A stretch of 64,000 nucleotides of DNA from SIG454 sp045578465. Lineage in GTDB: Bacteria; Bacillota; Clostridia; Monoglobales; Monoglobaceae. Position numbers and translations under genes: made by a program. How positions within the stretch are numbered: position 1 is the stretch's first letter; each line of letters begins with the position of its first letter. Under the pieces are notes generated by a model. The model did no database searches. It was given only the letters and a program-made list of their open reading frames with translations, and was not told the origin of the DNA. Below are positions 34,289 through 43,206 of the stretch, in pieces. The stretch is taken from contig JAZNKJ010000029.1 in NCBI GenBank assembly GCA_045578465.1, positions 42,576 to 106,575 of the forward strand, in the 5' to 3' direction.

Positions 34289-34828
34289 TTATTCAATTGT
34301 TCGCCCTAAAAAACCTGCCGCAACTTCCACCAGCTTCGTTTCAACTTCGCCTGGATTTTTCTCATCGGAAGTTGACAAAAGAACTACCGTTCCTATACTG
34401 TCGCCCTCATAGATTATTGGTGCTACAACTCCCGCTTTATATTTTTCGTTATCGTCAATAACATTTATTTTCTTGACTCCTGGATTTGCCACAAAAATAG
34501 TCTTGTTATCCATAATTTTTTCAAGTTCAGAAGAAATTTTTTTGTCGCTAAGTTCTTTTTTGGATATTCCTGAAACGGCAATAATTGTATCTTTGTCGGA
34601 AATGCAAGACGCAAGCCCCGAAGTCCTGGATAATGATTCAGCGTATTGCCGTGCAAATTCGCCAAGCTCACCTATTGGAGAATATTTTTTAAATATAACC
34701 GTCCCATCACTTTCCGTAAAAATCTCAAGTGGGTCTCCCTCTCTGATGCGCATTGTCCGTCTTATTTCCTTGGGAATAACAACTCTGCCCAAATCATCTA
34801 TTCGTCTCACAATTCCAGTTGCTTTCAT
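34289..34828 (-). CDS. spoVT: Stage V sporulation protein T
   Basis: Forespore transcription factor that tunes sigma-G genes. The 179 residues begin with an AbrB swapped-hairpin DNA-binding domain (GIVRRIDDLGRVVIPKEIRR, about 4-23) and end with a GAF-like domain (about 60-179). This length and order are specific to SpoVT rather than AbrB or Abh. Monocistronic. Confidence 0.95.
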   Translation of the reverse strand: MKATGIVRRIDDLGRVVIPKEIRRTMRIREGDPLEIFTESDGTVIFKKYSPIGELGEFARQYAESLSRTSGLASCISDKDTIIAVSGISKKELSDKKISSELEKIMDNKTIFVANPGVKKINVIDDNEKYKAGVVAPIIYEGDSIGTVVLLSTSDEKNPGEVETKLVEVAAGFLGRTIE

Positions 34829-34933
34829 ATAATAAAAAACTCCTTTTTTGCATTTATTTTACTTTGTTAGTGTTTGCAAAAGATTCGTTTTTATGTAATA
34901 TTTTTTTGGCAAAAAATTCAAATTTCAAGCATT

Positions 34934-34962
34934 AAAAAAGCGGTCATCCTGACCGCTTTTTT
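34934..34962 (-). terminator. Terminator of the 316-residue SLH gene
   Basis: Thirteen-bp stem (34934-34946 with 34950-34962) with a 3-base loop and T tail on the minus strand. Confidence 0.9.
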
Positions 34963-34976
34963 ATTATTTATTAAAT

Positions 34977-35927
34977 TTAGTCTTCTACAACGATGTATGA
35001 GCCTGGGAAAGAAGCATCAATAACACCTTTAGTTCCGTCAGCATATTTTCTAATTGTAAAATCGTCCATAATAGGAGTTAAAGCCACACCGGCTGCAGCT
35101 GCTTTGATAAGACCAACCTCGCCGCTTATAGTAGCATTTCCGCCTCTTACAGCGGCATTAACACCCTTGATATCCTTGAACTCTACTTCCTTAACACCAT
35201 CGCCGATTATAATGATATCGCCTTCATATACAGAGCCGGTCTGTTCAAACTCAACACCGTCAAAAATAACGCCATCGCAACGAACTAATGTGTTACCCTT
35301 TGGAAGTTCTTTATATGTTCCAGGAGTATCAATATATGTTGTAACAAGCTTATCCATAATTTTCGCAAACTCCACACGATTTATAGGAGCTGTTGGATTA
35401 AGCTTTGCGCCGTCATAGTATCCACCTGAAACTATTTTTGCAACTCCGCTTTTTGCCCAGCTTGCAACACTATCTTTATCAGCATAACCATCTAAGGCAT
35501 CTTCTTTCTCGTATCTTAAATCAAAAACTCTTGATAATACCAAAAATGCTTCCTGATAAGTTATTTCCTTATTAGGATAGAGAGATCTTCCCCCATCGCC
35601 CTGGAAAGCACCCATAGCTACCGCACGGCTCATATCTGTATAGAACCACGCCTTTTTAGGAGTGTCTTTAAACTTTGCAATATTAGTTTCTCTTGTTGCG
35701 CCCATAGCACGAACAACAATTGTTCCCATCTGAGCACGGGTAAGAGTCATATATGGAGCAATCTCAGTGTCGCTTATACCTTTAATAAGGCCGTTTTCAA
35801 CAGCTTTTGTAAGAGCTGCTTTTTCAACCTCGTTTGCAGGCATATCAACAAAACCCGCAAAAGCAGAAACTGTTAAGATACCTACTATCATAACCAAACT
35901 AACAACTTTTTTAAGAAAATTTCTCAT
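34977..35927 (-). CDS. Exported SLH-domain protein
   Basis: Cell-surface protein of 316 residues from the ATG at 35927 (SD GGGAGGAT). A signal peptide (about 1-24) is followed by three SLH repeats (about 27-190; for example ENGLIKGISDTEIAPYMTLT and SRAVAMGAFQGDGG) and a C-terminal region (about 200-316) that alternates short hydrophobic strands and glycines, suggesting a small beta-helix or beta-sandwich. No catalytic motif is seen. Monocistronic. Confidence 0.88.
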   Translation of the reverse strand: MRNFLKKVVSLVMIVGILTVSAFAGFVDMPANEVEKAALTKAVENGLIKGISDTEIAPYMTLTRAQMGTIVVRAMGATRETNIAKFKDTPKKAWFYTDMSRAVAMGAFQGDGGRSLYPNKEITYQEAFLVLSRVFDLRYEKEDALDGYADKDSVASWAKSGVAKIVSGGYYDGAKLNPTAPINRVEFAKIMDKLVTTYIDTPGTYKELPKGNTLVRCDGVIFDGVEFEQTGSVYEGDIIIIGDGVKEVEFKDIKGVNAAVRGGNATISGEVGLIKAAAAGVALTPIMDDFTIRKYADGTKGVIDASFPGSYIVVED

Positions 35928-35955
35928 TGGATTATCCTCCCTTTCTCTCTCAATA

Positions 35956-35984
35956 ATTGTAACATTTTTATTTTTCCTTGTCAA
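35956..35984 (-). promoter_or_regulatory. Sigma-A promoter of the SLH gene
   Basis: Minus-strand -35 TTGACA (35984-35979), 17-base spacer, -10 TACAAT (35961-35956). It is back-to-back with the xpt promoter. Confidence 0.87.
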
Positions 35985-36005
35985 GAAGATATATTGCGAA
36001 ACTTC

Positions 36006-36034
36006 TTGAAAAATGTAAAACTCTGTGATATAAT
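36006..36034 (+). promoter_or_regulatory. Sigma-A promoter of xpt
   Basis: -35 TTGAAA (36006-36011), 17-base spacer, -10 TATAAT (36029-36034). The leader is only about 29 bases, so there is no purine riboswitch. Confidence 0.88.
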
Positions 36035-36069
36035 TGTTTTATGCAAATTCAGAAAGAAGGATACTGGCC

Positions 36070-36639
36070 ATGGAACTATTAAAAGAGCGTATATTAAAAG
36101 ACGGCATTGTTAAAGAAGGAAATGTTTTAAAGGTTGACAGTTTTTTAAATCACCGTATGGACATAAACCTTTTTCAAGAGATTGGTAAAGAGTTTAAAAA
36201 GCGTTTCGAAGGCGAAGAAATAAACAAAATCCTGACCGTCGAGGCCTCCGGAATAGGCATTGCCTGTGTTGTTGCTCAATATTTTAATGTTCCTGTGGTT
36301 TTCGCTAAAAAGAACAGCACCAAAAACATTGCCGGAGATGTCTATCGTGCTAAGGTTGAGTCTTTTACTCACGGCAGAGTTTACGATGTTATTGTTGCTA
36401 AGGAATATTTAAAGCCGGAAGATAAAGTTCTTGTTATTGACGATTTCCTGGCAAACGGCTGTGCGCTTTTAGGCCTTGCGGAAATCATTGAAAACTCAGG
36501 AGCAACTCTGGTTGGAGCCGGAATCGTTATTGAAAAAGGCTTCCAAAGCGGCGGTAAGCTTATAAGAGATAAGGGAATTCGTCTTGAATCTCTGGCGATC
36601 GTTGATGATATGTCCGATGGAAAAATCAAATTCAGATAA
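36070..36639 (+). CDS. xpt: Xanthine phosphoribosyltransferase
   Basis: Salvages xanthine to XMP using PRPP. From the ATG at 36070 (SD AGAAGGAT) it is 189 residues, the usual Xpt length. The N-terminus has LKERILKDGIVKEGNVLKVD and the PRPP loop reads VLVIDDFLANGCAL. A longer frame starts upstream at 36034, inside the promoter -10, and is rejected. Monocistronic. Confidence 0.95.
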   Translation: MELLKERILKDGIVKEGNVLKVDSFLNHRMDINLFQEIGKEFKKRFEGEEINKILTVEASGIGIACVVAQYFNVPVVFAKKNSTKNIAGDVYRAKVESFTHGRVYDVIVAKEYLKPEDKVLVIDDFLANGCALLGLAEIIENSGATLVGAGIVIEKGFQSGGKLIRDKGIRLESLAIVDDMSDGKIKFR

Positions 36640-36651
36640 AAATACATACAA

Positions 36652-36685
36652 AAATCCTCGTATCGATTGATACGAGGATTTTTTT
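36652..36685. terminator. Bidirectional terminator between xpt and tRNA-Pro
   Basis: Stem of at least 12 bp (arms about 36653-36664 and 36669-36680) with a 4-base GATT loop. T runs lie on both sides, so it serves xpt on the plus strand and tRNA-Pro on the minus strand. The plus-side T run touches the tRNA CCA end. Confidence 0.88.
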
Positions 36686-36760
36686 GGTCGGAGTGACAAG
36701 ACTTGAACTTGCGGCCCCTAGACCCCCAGTCTAGTGCGCTACCAACTGCGCCACACCCCG
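36685..36760 (-). tRNA. tRNA-Pro (GGG anticodon)
   Basis: 76 bases with encoded CCA. Acceptor stem CGGGGTG pairs with CACTCCG with one G-U. Anticodon stem-loop CTAGACTGGGGGTCTAG gives GGG. T arm AAGTTCAAGTCTT. It has its own promoter. Confidence 0.95.
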
Positions 36761-36798
36761 ATATGCTGATTATTCGCATATGATAATATTTCCGTATC

Positions 36799-36827
36799 AT
36801 TATATACGAATAATCAGAAAAAGTCAA
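36799..36827 (-). promoter_or_regulatory. Sigma-A promoter of tRNA-Pro
   Basis: Minus-strand -35 TTGACT (36827-36822), 17-base spacer, -10 TATAAT (36804-36799), 39 bases upstream of the tRNA 5' end. Confidence 0.87.
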
Positions 36828-36843
36828 GGCAAATTATGTCTTA

Positions 36844-38070
36844 TTACGCCCGAAGGTTTCGTCTGCCGAGAGTTTTCTCAAAGGCATAATATGATACTAC
36901 CGATATAGTAATGCAGGCTCCGCCAAGGAGTAACAACAAAAACGAATTATTATCAATCATTTTTCCTGAAATAAATGTTGCCACTGTTGTTCCTGACATA
37001 TGAGTGAGCATTCTTATGGCTGAATAGGTTCCCATATGTTCATATCCCACTATTTGGGTGACATAAACCGGAATTCCATAATCCACAAAAGTAAAGAACA
37101 GCCAGGTCAGAGAATACATTAAAACAAATACCATAGGATTTTTATTGGCAATCATAAGACAGAGGAACACCGTTCCTACGAGACCGCCAACAAGAACACA
37201 TTTTATAACTCTTATCTTTCTGTAAATCTGCCCGAAAATGATGCACCCGATAACTACGGAAATCGCCATAGCAACAGAGAGCAGTGAAGAAATGCTTTCA
37301 GATGCACCAAGCTGTGCTATCATAATAACCGCGCTCATCCCCAAAATCCCGCTTCCTATTCCGCGGAGAAAATTAGGGACTATGAGAAATTTCATAAAAG
37401 GAGTTTTCAAAACTATCCAGATTTCTTTTGCTATATTTTTCTGCTTGACATTTTCAAGCTCTGCCTCATATTTTTTCACTGAAAATATTGCAACAACCCC
37501 TGAAACTATCGCAAAACAAACTATTAAATATCCGAAGAAAATAACTTTTCGATATTCATAAACGCCCGTTAACAAAACAAACACAAAGGATGAACCTATT
37601 CCTAACAAATTACTTATAATACCTGATACGCTGGAAATTGTTCCATAATTGCTTATGTCGGTAATATGATAAGGTAATTTATATGCAAGGGTTGCATTCA
37701 CTCCTATGCAAAAGCTAAAAACTGCATAAACAGGGATTATTAGAGAGAGAATATTCTCAGCATTTAAAGCATTTTCAGCAGAAAGATAAAGCAATAACAT
37801 CGGAAACAACACAAGGGGAATATTAAATATCGCCACCACTTTTGAAACATTCTTAATTTTATCTGCGAAGAAGGTGGATACTCCTATTCCAAAAGTTTGC
37901 ATTAAAAATCCGAAAGAAATTATTAAAGATATTTCTTCGCTCGATAAAGCTTTCCAGTTCAAAAATACCTGCAGAATTGTCCCTGAGGTGAATAGGGTCA
38001 TTATATTATATAACCCTAAATAAGTATAATATTTTATTAAATTGCTTTTACCTATTTTTTGCATTTTCAT
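36844..38070 (-). CDS. Major facilitator superfamily transporter
   Basis: The 408-residue integral membrane protein has about twelve hydrophobic segments and a basic central loop near residues 200-225 (KKYEAELENVKQKN). It is 27 bases downstream of the GH106-like gene and is probably the last gene of the carbohydrate island. It may import or export an oligosaccharide or breakdown product. The specific substrate class cannot be read. Confidence 0.85.
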   Translation of the reverse strand: MKMQKIGKSNLIKYYTYLGLYNIMTLFTSGTILQVFLNWKALSSEEISLIISFGFLMQTFGIGVSTFFADKIKNVSKVVAIFNIPLVLFPMLLLYLSAENALNAENILSLIIPVYAVFSFCIGVNATLAYKLPYHITDISNYGTISSVSGIISNLLGIGSSFVFVLLTGVYEYRKVIFFGYLIVCFAIVSGVVAIFSVKKYEAELENVKQKNIAKEIWIVLKTPFMKFLIVPNFLRGIGSGILGMSAVIMIAQLGASESISSLLSVAMAISVVIGCIIFGQIYRKIRVIKCVLVGGLVGTVFLCLMIANKNPMVFVLMYSLTWLFFTFVDYGIPVYVTQIVGYEHMGTYSAIRMLTHMSGTTVATFISGKMIDNNSFLLLLLGGACITISVVSYYAFEKTLGRRNLRA

Positions 38071-38097
38071 AATATGTCCTCTTGATTATTCGCAATT

Positions 38098-40800
38098 TTA
38101 CATAAGACCCGTTTCAACAAAGCAATAACCGTCATTCCATTCCATCGGCTCGCTTACCCATACACATTTTTCTTTAAGGAACGATGCCGGGAGAACGCAG
38201 TGGCTTTCGCCCTCTTCCAAATGATGCGGGCCTAGCATATTTCTCAAATTGTTAACAACTGTAAGCTGAATTTTATTTTCGCCTTTTTTAAGATACTCCG
38301 ACAAGTCAAGTTCAGTTGGATTCCAAATTATCTTTCCAGCAAAATTATCATTTACTTCTACCAAAACAGCATTAATACCCTTTTTGTCAAACACAATCTT
38401 CTGATGGACATCATCAACAAAAATTGTCTTCTCAAGAGTTAGTTTTCCTGCAAAGAACGGGAAGCCTTGCTGTTCCATATTCGCAAGCATCACTTTTTCT
38501 TTTGGCGCCCCAACAGAGAATTCTCCTAAGTATCTTACCGCATTTTTGTCAAGCTTTTCAAACTTTCCATTTGTTTCGACAGAAAAAGCTCCCACAAGAT
38601 AAACAGGTTCAATTTCCATATCGTATGTAAGCTTATTGAGTTCGCTTTCAAAAACATAGGCTTTTTTAAGGGATTCATAGAACTTTTCAGACTGTTTGAA
38701 AATAGTTTTAAGTTCTATTGTATTTTCTCCTGCCTTAAAATATTTAGCGATATCAACCTTTTTAAATGATGCGTCAAGAAAATGACCACACGGAGTATTA
38801 TTTACCACTACGCCGTTAACTTTTATTTCAAAGTTCTCAGGTTTTTCAATTGCAAGGCAGAGGTTTTCAGGAACTATTTCTGACATAACTCTGAATTCTT
38901 GCTTGATTTCAACAGGACGGCCCAAAGCACAGGCTCTTTCCTGGATATTAAGAACATATCCATTCTCCTCAACCACTTCGCCGTCAAAAGAATATTTGCA
39001 ATAGTCCAAAGTGAGAACATTTTCGCTTTGCCCTACGACTTTCCACTCGCCTTCAAGATTTAAGGCTTTGAGGGATTCTTCTTTCGCTTCTTCTCTTGCT
39101 GTGCCGTCGTCAATAACTAACAAGCTATCATATGGAGAGAATTCGTATTCTCCGCCAAAGGGTCTAATTTCCCCTGTAATAATATCAACCATCTTAGCGC
39201 CAGCCTTAATGTGCGCTTTTTGTTTTTGGCTGGTTGGGTTAACAAAATAGTGAACATCAAATCCATCATAAACTCGTTTTGTATATCGAACATTTTGATT
39301 ATCAATGATGTCGTTTGGAGCAATATCCTCTTCTTTTGCAATTCTTCCGCCATTTTGCATATATTCGTCGATAAGTTTCTTCGTACTATCCAAAAGAACT
39401 GTGTCAGGGAGAATAACCACTGTTTTATAACGCATCTCGCCTATAACAAAAGCATCTTCATCCACACTGCCGTGCCTTTCAATGAGAGTTTCGTCTCCTA
39501 AATGGAATTTAATGTGTTTATCTTGTAAATTGTTAAGCACCCTGATAAATTCATCATTAAGCTCTTCTAAGCCTTCGTTTTCTCCATTATTAAATAGTGT
39601 CCACGCTGTTGTCTGCGGATGAATAACCAAAGTATCACATTCAGGTTTTCCCTCTGCTAAAATCATTCCAACTCGGGAGATAGCATCATTAAAGGTTTTA
39701 TATTCTTCCCACCAAGGCTGTTGATAGAACATTGCAGGTGGATAGTCTCTTTTTCTAAGACCTCTTAATGAATATCCTTCTAAATGCTGACAGAAAAGGT
39801 TAATACCTTTAACCATCTGCCATTCGCAAACCTTCCTGAATTCTTCAAAGCTTGTGTTATGTCCGCTGAGGCCAAAGCTTTCGGATAAAACCTGTTTTTT
39901 ACCAAGCTGTTGAGCCGCTGAACCAACCTGATGGCAATGGAGTTCATCGCGGACATCTCTTGTTAACCAGTCCATTCCAGGAATGGTAAAATACTCATAA
40001 TGAGGCATTATAGCGCCGTTTGAAGTAAGCTGGTCTAAAAGTGTTCCCTCGCACACCATATGGCCTGTAAATTCAAGATTTCGTGCCACACACCAATCAT
40101 AGAGCCTCTTCATAAAATTGTTTGAGAAAAGGTCAGTAATAAGTTTCCAGAACTTCACTCTGGTATCTTTATAGTTTCCTTTTTCGATAAACAATTCGTC
40201 AATAACCAAAAGCAAGTCTTCTCCGTATTTCGCCTGATATTCATCAGGTAAAACAAGGCTCCACGGAATACCATTTCTTGAAATTTGCGGTTCGTCGGAG
40301 AAAAAACCTGTTATCTGGTTATCATATTTTTTATAATACGGTTCATAGATTTCCTCAATGAACGCGTCTGTAACCTTACTGTCGAGAACATCGACATAGA
40401 AAGGATTGATTTCGTAGTAAAAGTGGTTGCCGTCTATATTGCAAATTGTGTTAGGAGTGTTTTTCTCTCCCTTTTCCATGCGAAGATATTTCTGCTGATA
40501 TTCTTCACCTTTTCCGTTAATCTTGCCGTTTCCAAATCCGCTTGGCCATCCGTTTTCATCATAGACCCAAGGATTTGTTCCAAGCTTTTTTGCAGTTTCT
40601 ATGGAACAGCCTATATTTTCAAACCATTCATCCCCCATATACTCAGTCTGAAGTCCACCTCGGGCATGCATAATAAACCCACCAAGACCAGCCTCATACA
40701 TAAGCTCTACCTGACGAGCAGTTTCCTTTGTATCTAATTTTTCATTCCAGCTCCAAAAAGGAATTGGTCTAAATTTGTTAGGTATATTTTTAAATTCCAT
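38098..40800 (-). CDS. GH106-like glycoside hydrolase (alpha-L-rhamnosidase-type)
   Basis: A 900-residue protein from the ATG at 40800 (SD GAGGGAG). N-terminal half: a TIM-barrel-like catalytic region with PIPFWSWNEKLD, GGFIMHARGGLQTEY, WVYDENGWPSGFG and FFSDEPQISR, resembling family GH106. C-terminal half (about 600-900): beta-sandwich carbohydrate-binding regions with a typical GH2-like ENTIELKTIFKQ stretch. No signal peptide, so it works in the cytosol on imported oligosaccharides. The rhamnosidase label is by family resemblance only. Confidence 0.78.
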   Translation of the reverse strand: MEFKNIPNKFRPIPFWSWNEKLDTKETARQVELMYEAGLGGFIMHARGGLQTEYMGDEWFENIGCSIETAKKLGTNPWVYDENGWPSGFGNGKINGKGEEYQQKYLRMEKGEKNTPNTICNIDGNHFYYEINPFYVDVLDSKVTDAFIEEIYEPYYKKYDNQITGFFSDEPQISRNGIPWSLVLPDEYQAKYGEDLLLVIDELFIEKGNYKDTRVKFWKLITDLFSNNFMKRLYDWCVARNLEFTGHMVCEGTLLDQLTSNGAIMPHYEYFTIPGMDWLTRDVRDELHCHQVGSAAQQLGKKQVLSESFGLSGHNTSFEEFRKVCEWQMVKGINLFCQHLEGYSLRGLRKRDYPPAMFYQQPWWEEYKTFNDAISRVGMILAEGKPECDTLVIHPQTTAWTLFNNGENEGLEELNDEFIRVLNNLQDKHIKFHLGDETLIERHGSVDEDAFVIGEMRYKTVVILPDTVLLDSTKKLIDEYMQNGGRIAKEEDIAPNDIIDNQNVRYTKRVYDGFDVHYFVNPTSQKQKAHIKAGAKMVDIITGEIRPFGGEYEFSPYDSLLVIDDGTAREEAKEESLKALNLEGEWKVVGQSENVLTLDYCKYSFDGEVVEENGYVLNIQERACALGRPVEIKQEFRVMSEIVPENLCLAIEKPENFEIKVNGVVVNNTPCGHFLDASFKKVDIAKYFKAGENTIELKTIFKQSEKFYESLKKAYVFESELNKLTYDMEIEPVYLVGAFSVETNGKFEKLDKNAVRYLGEFSVGAPKEKVMLANMEQQGFPFFAGKLTLEKTIFVDDVHQKIVFDKKGINAVLVEVNDNFAGKIIWNPTELDLSEYLKKGENKIQLTVVNNLRNMLGPHHLEEGESHCVLPASFLKEKCVWVSEPMEWNDGYCFVETGLM

Positions 40801-40840
40801 ATTACTCCCTCGCAATACAAAGTTCTTTTTTAAAAGAGCA

Positions 40841-40892
40841 AGGCGCTGATATACTGTTCTTTATAATATAAATTTTCAATATATCAACGCCT
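40841..40892 (-). other. Intercistronic hairpin between GH36 and GH106-like genes
   Basis: Thirteen-pair stem (40841-40853 with 40880-40892) with a 26-base loop. One pair is G-U only on the minus strand, so it forms in the operon RNA. There is no good T run, so it is more likely an RNA-processing or stabilising element than a terminator. Confidence 0.55.
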
Positions 40893-40912
40893 AAAATCAT
40901 TTTTTATAAAGA

Positions 40913-43186
40913 TTAGTCAATCTTATCAAAGACAAGCTTTTTACCAGAAAAATCGCCCATTTTTTCACCATTTGGTGCCATCTTCTTTTCAACACAAATG
41001 CCGTAATTCATAAGCACATTTCCATTATATGTTTCGTCTGTGCCACGAAGCTTATATGTTGCATCCTTTTGGAGAGCTTCAAGACATTGCATATTTCTTT
41101 CAAAGCCAGGAACTGCTCTTGTTTTAAAGTAAAGAAGAACAACAGTTTTTTCGTCCTTTGAAATATATTCCCATACAGCATAATTGCTGTCAAATGGGGA
41201 CTTGAGCCTATAAAGCTTACCTTTATGAATAACTTCTCTTACCTCTTTATACTCAGCAATCTGCTCCTTAATTTCAAGGAGCTCTTCATCGCTCATCTTG
41301 GTAATATCAAGCTCATAACCAAGCTGACCAGCAGTCGCAACATAGCCTCTCATTTTCATAGAGGTTGTTCTTCCAATCTGGTGGTTCGGAACAGCGGATA
41401 CATGAGCAGAAACAAAAGCACTTGGCATAACAACACTTGTTCCATGTTGAATTAACATTCTTTCTCCCGCATCAGAGTCATCACTTGCCCAATACTGCTG
41501 GAAATACTGCATCATACCTGCGTCAAATCTGCCACCGCCGCCGGCACAGCCTTCAAATAAAACATTCGGGAAAGCACTCATAAGTCTTTCTAAAATTTCA
41601 TAAAGACCTAACATATATCTGTGAGTAATTTCTCCCTGTCTTTCAGGCGGAAGCTCAGCAGAGCCTATTTCCGTAATATCTCTGTTAACATCCCACTTAA
41701 CATATTCTATTGGTGCGCTGTTTAAAATATCCGTTAATCTTCCGATGATATATTCTCGCACATCCGCACGGGATAAATCCATAGCAAGTTCATATCTTGC
41801 AACGCTTCTGTCTCTGCCTTCGGCGTGGAGACACCAATCAGGATGTTCTCTGTAAATATCACTATCAGGACAAATCATTTCAGGCTCAAACCAAAGTCCA
41901 AATTTAATCCCCATAGCATTAAGCTTTTCGCCAAAGCCTTTGAGCCCACTTGGAAGTTTATTTAAATTAACCTTCCAATCGCCAAGGGAACAAGTCTCAT
42001 CATCGCGGACTCTATACCAACCGTCATCCACAACAAGCATTTCAATACCCGCTTTTTTTGCCTGTTTTGCAATATCTAAGAGCTTTTCTTCATTAAATTT
42101 CATATAGGTAGCTTCCCAGTTATTGATAAGAACAGGGCGCTCTTTATCACGCCAAGGTCCTTTTGCAAGACGGGTGCGATAAAGCTCGTGATATGTTCTT
42201 GACATTCCACCCATACCGTTTGCGGAATAAACCATAACAACTTCTGGGGCAACAAACTTCTCGCCTTTGTCAAGATACCAGCAAAAATCTGTTGAACCAA
42301 TACCCATAAATGCACGGGCTGCGCCATATCTTTCAACTTCGACACCGCATTCAAAATTTCCGCTGTATACAAAGTCAAAGCCATAGATATCTCCCGCTGT
42401 TTCAGTTGAATCCTTTCTTGCTAATGCAAAGAACGGTCTTTGTCCGTGGGAACGGCAAACGCCTCTATTTTCAATAGTTCTGCAACCATATGTAAGCGGG
42501 CTTCTTTCAATATACGCCTCTCTCCCCCAAGCGCCGTGGAGACAAATAAGGTCGTAATCGTGGTCGAAAAAGTCAAAGCTCATACTCATTATGCGATGAA
42601 TTTTAGCAGGAGCCTCTCCCTTATTTATAACCTCAACATTTCTTGTTATAACATCGAGGTTACTATAAGCTGTGTATCTGTGTAAAAACTCAAGACCTGT
42701 AATCTCATCTTTTAAGATAATTTCAAGGGTTTGAGCCTCGTCATCACTTTCTACATAAGTAGCAGGAAGTCCCTCAAGTTTTGGCTTGGAGTCATAGATT
42801 TTATGAGATACATAAGTTACTTTTGTAGTTCTGCTTCCATCTCCATAAGTTGCATGAAAACCTGGTCTTCTCGTATCACAACTTCCAAAAGTAGGATATT
42901 CCTGACACAATACACCGCTAGAAACAAATTCAGGCTGCTTTTCTGCTTCAAGGTCAGCCGCAGCTTCTGCTCCGCCGATTACATCTTCATCCACAAACTC
43001 ATTATCCATTACAACACCGCTTACAAAGGGGCTGTAATCATAAGTATTCATACCCTCTAAGCTTTCAAGTCTCTTACCATAGTAAAGATGCTCAACAATA
43101 TGCTCTCCTCTCAAACGAAAAGCATACGAGGTATTTGGAGTCTGAATATGAAAAGTTTTTGTCTTGTCATCAAAGGAAATTGGCAT
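40913..43186 (-). CDS. GH36 alpha-galactosidase
   Basis: Removes terminal alpha-linked galactose from oligosaccharides. The 757 residues show the family order: N-terminal beta-sandwich (1-300), TIM barrel (about 320-640) and C-terminal beta domain. The nucleophile is Asp499 in YVKWDVNRDITE; the acid/base lies in WASDDSDAGER (566-576); FEGCAGGGGRFD (544-555) and NNWEATYMKFNEE are also typical. No signal peptide, so intracellular. AGGAGG SD, 20 bases after the lyase gene. Confidence 0.95.
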   Translation of the reverse strand: MPISFDDKTKTFHIQTPNTSYAFRLRGEHIVEHLYYGKRLESLEGMNTYDYSPFVSGVVMDNEFVDEDVIGGAEAAADLEAEKQPEFVSSGVLCQEYPTFGSCDTRRPGFHATYGDGSRTTKVTYVSHKIYDSKPKLEGLPATYVESDDEAQTLEIILKDEITGLEFLHRYTAYSNLDVITRNVEVINKGEAPAKIHRIMSMSFDFFDHDYDLICLHGAWGREAYIERSPLTYGCRTIENRGVCRSHGQRPFFALARKDSTETAGDIYGFDFVYSGNFECGVEVERYGAARAFMGIGSTDFCWYLDKGEKFVAPEVVMVYSANGMGGMSRTYHELYRTRLAKGPWRDKERPVLINNWEATYMKFNEEKLLDIAKQAKKAGIEMLVVDDGWYRVRDDETCSLGDWKVNLNKLPSGLKGFGEKLNAMGIKFGLWFEPEMICPDSDIYREHPDWCLHAEGRDRSVARYELAMDLSRADVREYIIGRLTDILNSAPIEYVKWDVNRDITEIGSAELPPERQGEITHRYMLGLYEILERLMSAFPNVLFEGCAGGGGRFDAGMMQYFQQYWASDDSDAGERMLIQHGTSVVMPSAFVSAHVSAVPNHQIGRTTSMKMRGYVATAGQLGYELDITKMSDEELLEIKEQIAEYKEVREVIHKGKLYRLKSPFDSNYAVWEYISKDEKTVVLLYFKTRAVPGFERNMQCLEALQKDATYKLRGTDETYNGNVLMNYGICVEKKMAPNGEKMGDFSGKKLVFDKID

Positions 43187-43206
43187 TTTCTTTGTCCTCC
43201 TAAAAA

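Noticed and set aside
38083..38094. TGATTATTCGCA copy between the MFS and GH106-like genes as a functional site
   Set aside because: A single 12-base AT-rich match in a short intercistronic gap could be chance; kept only as a note under the tRNA-Pro palindrome.
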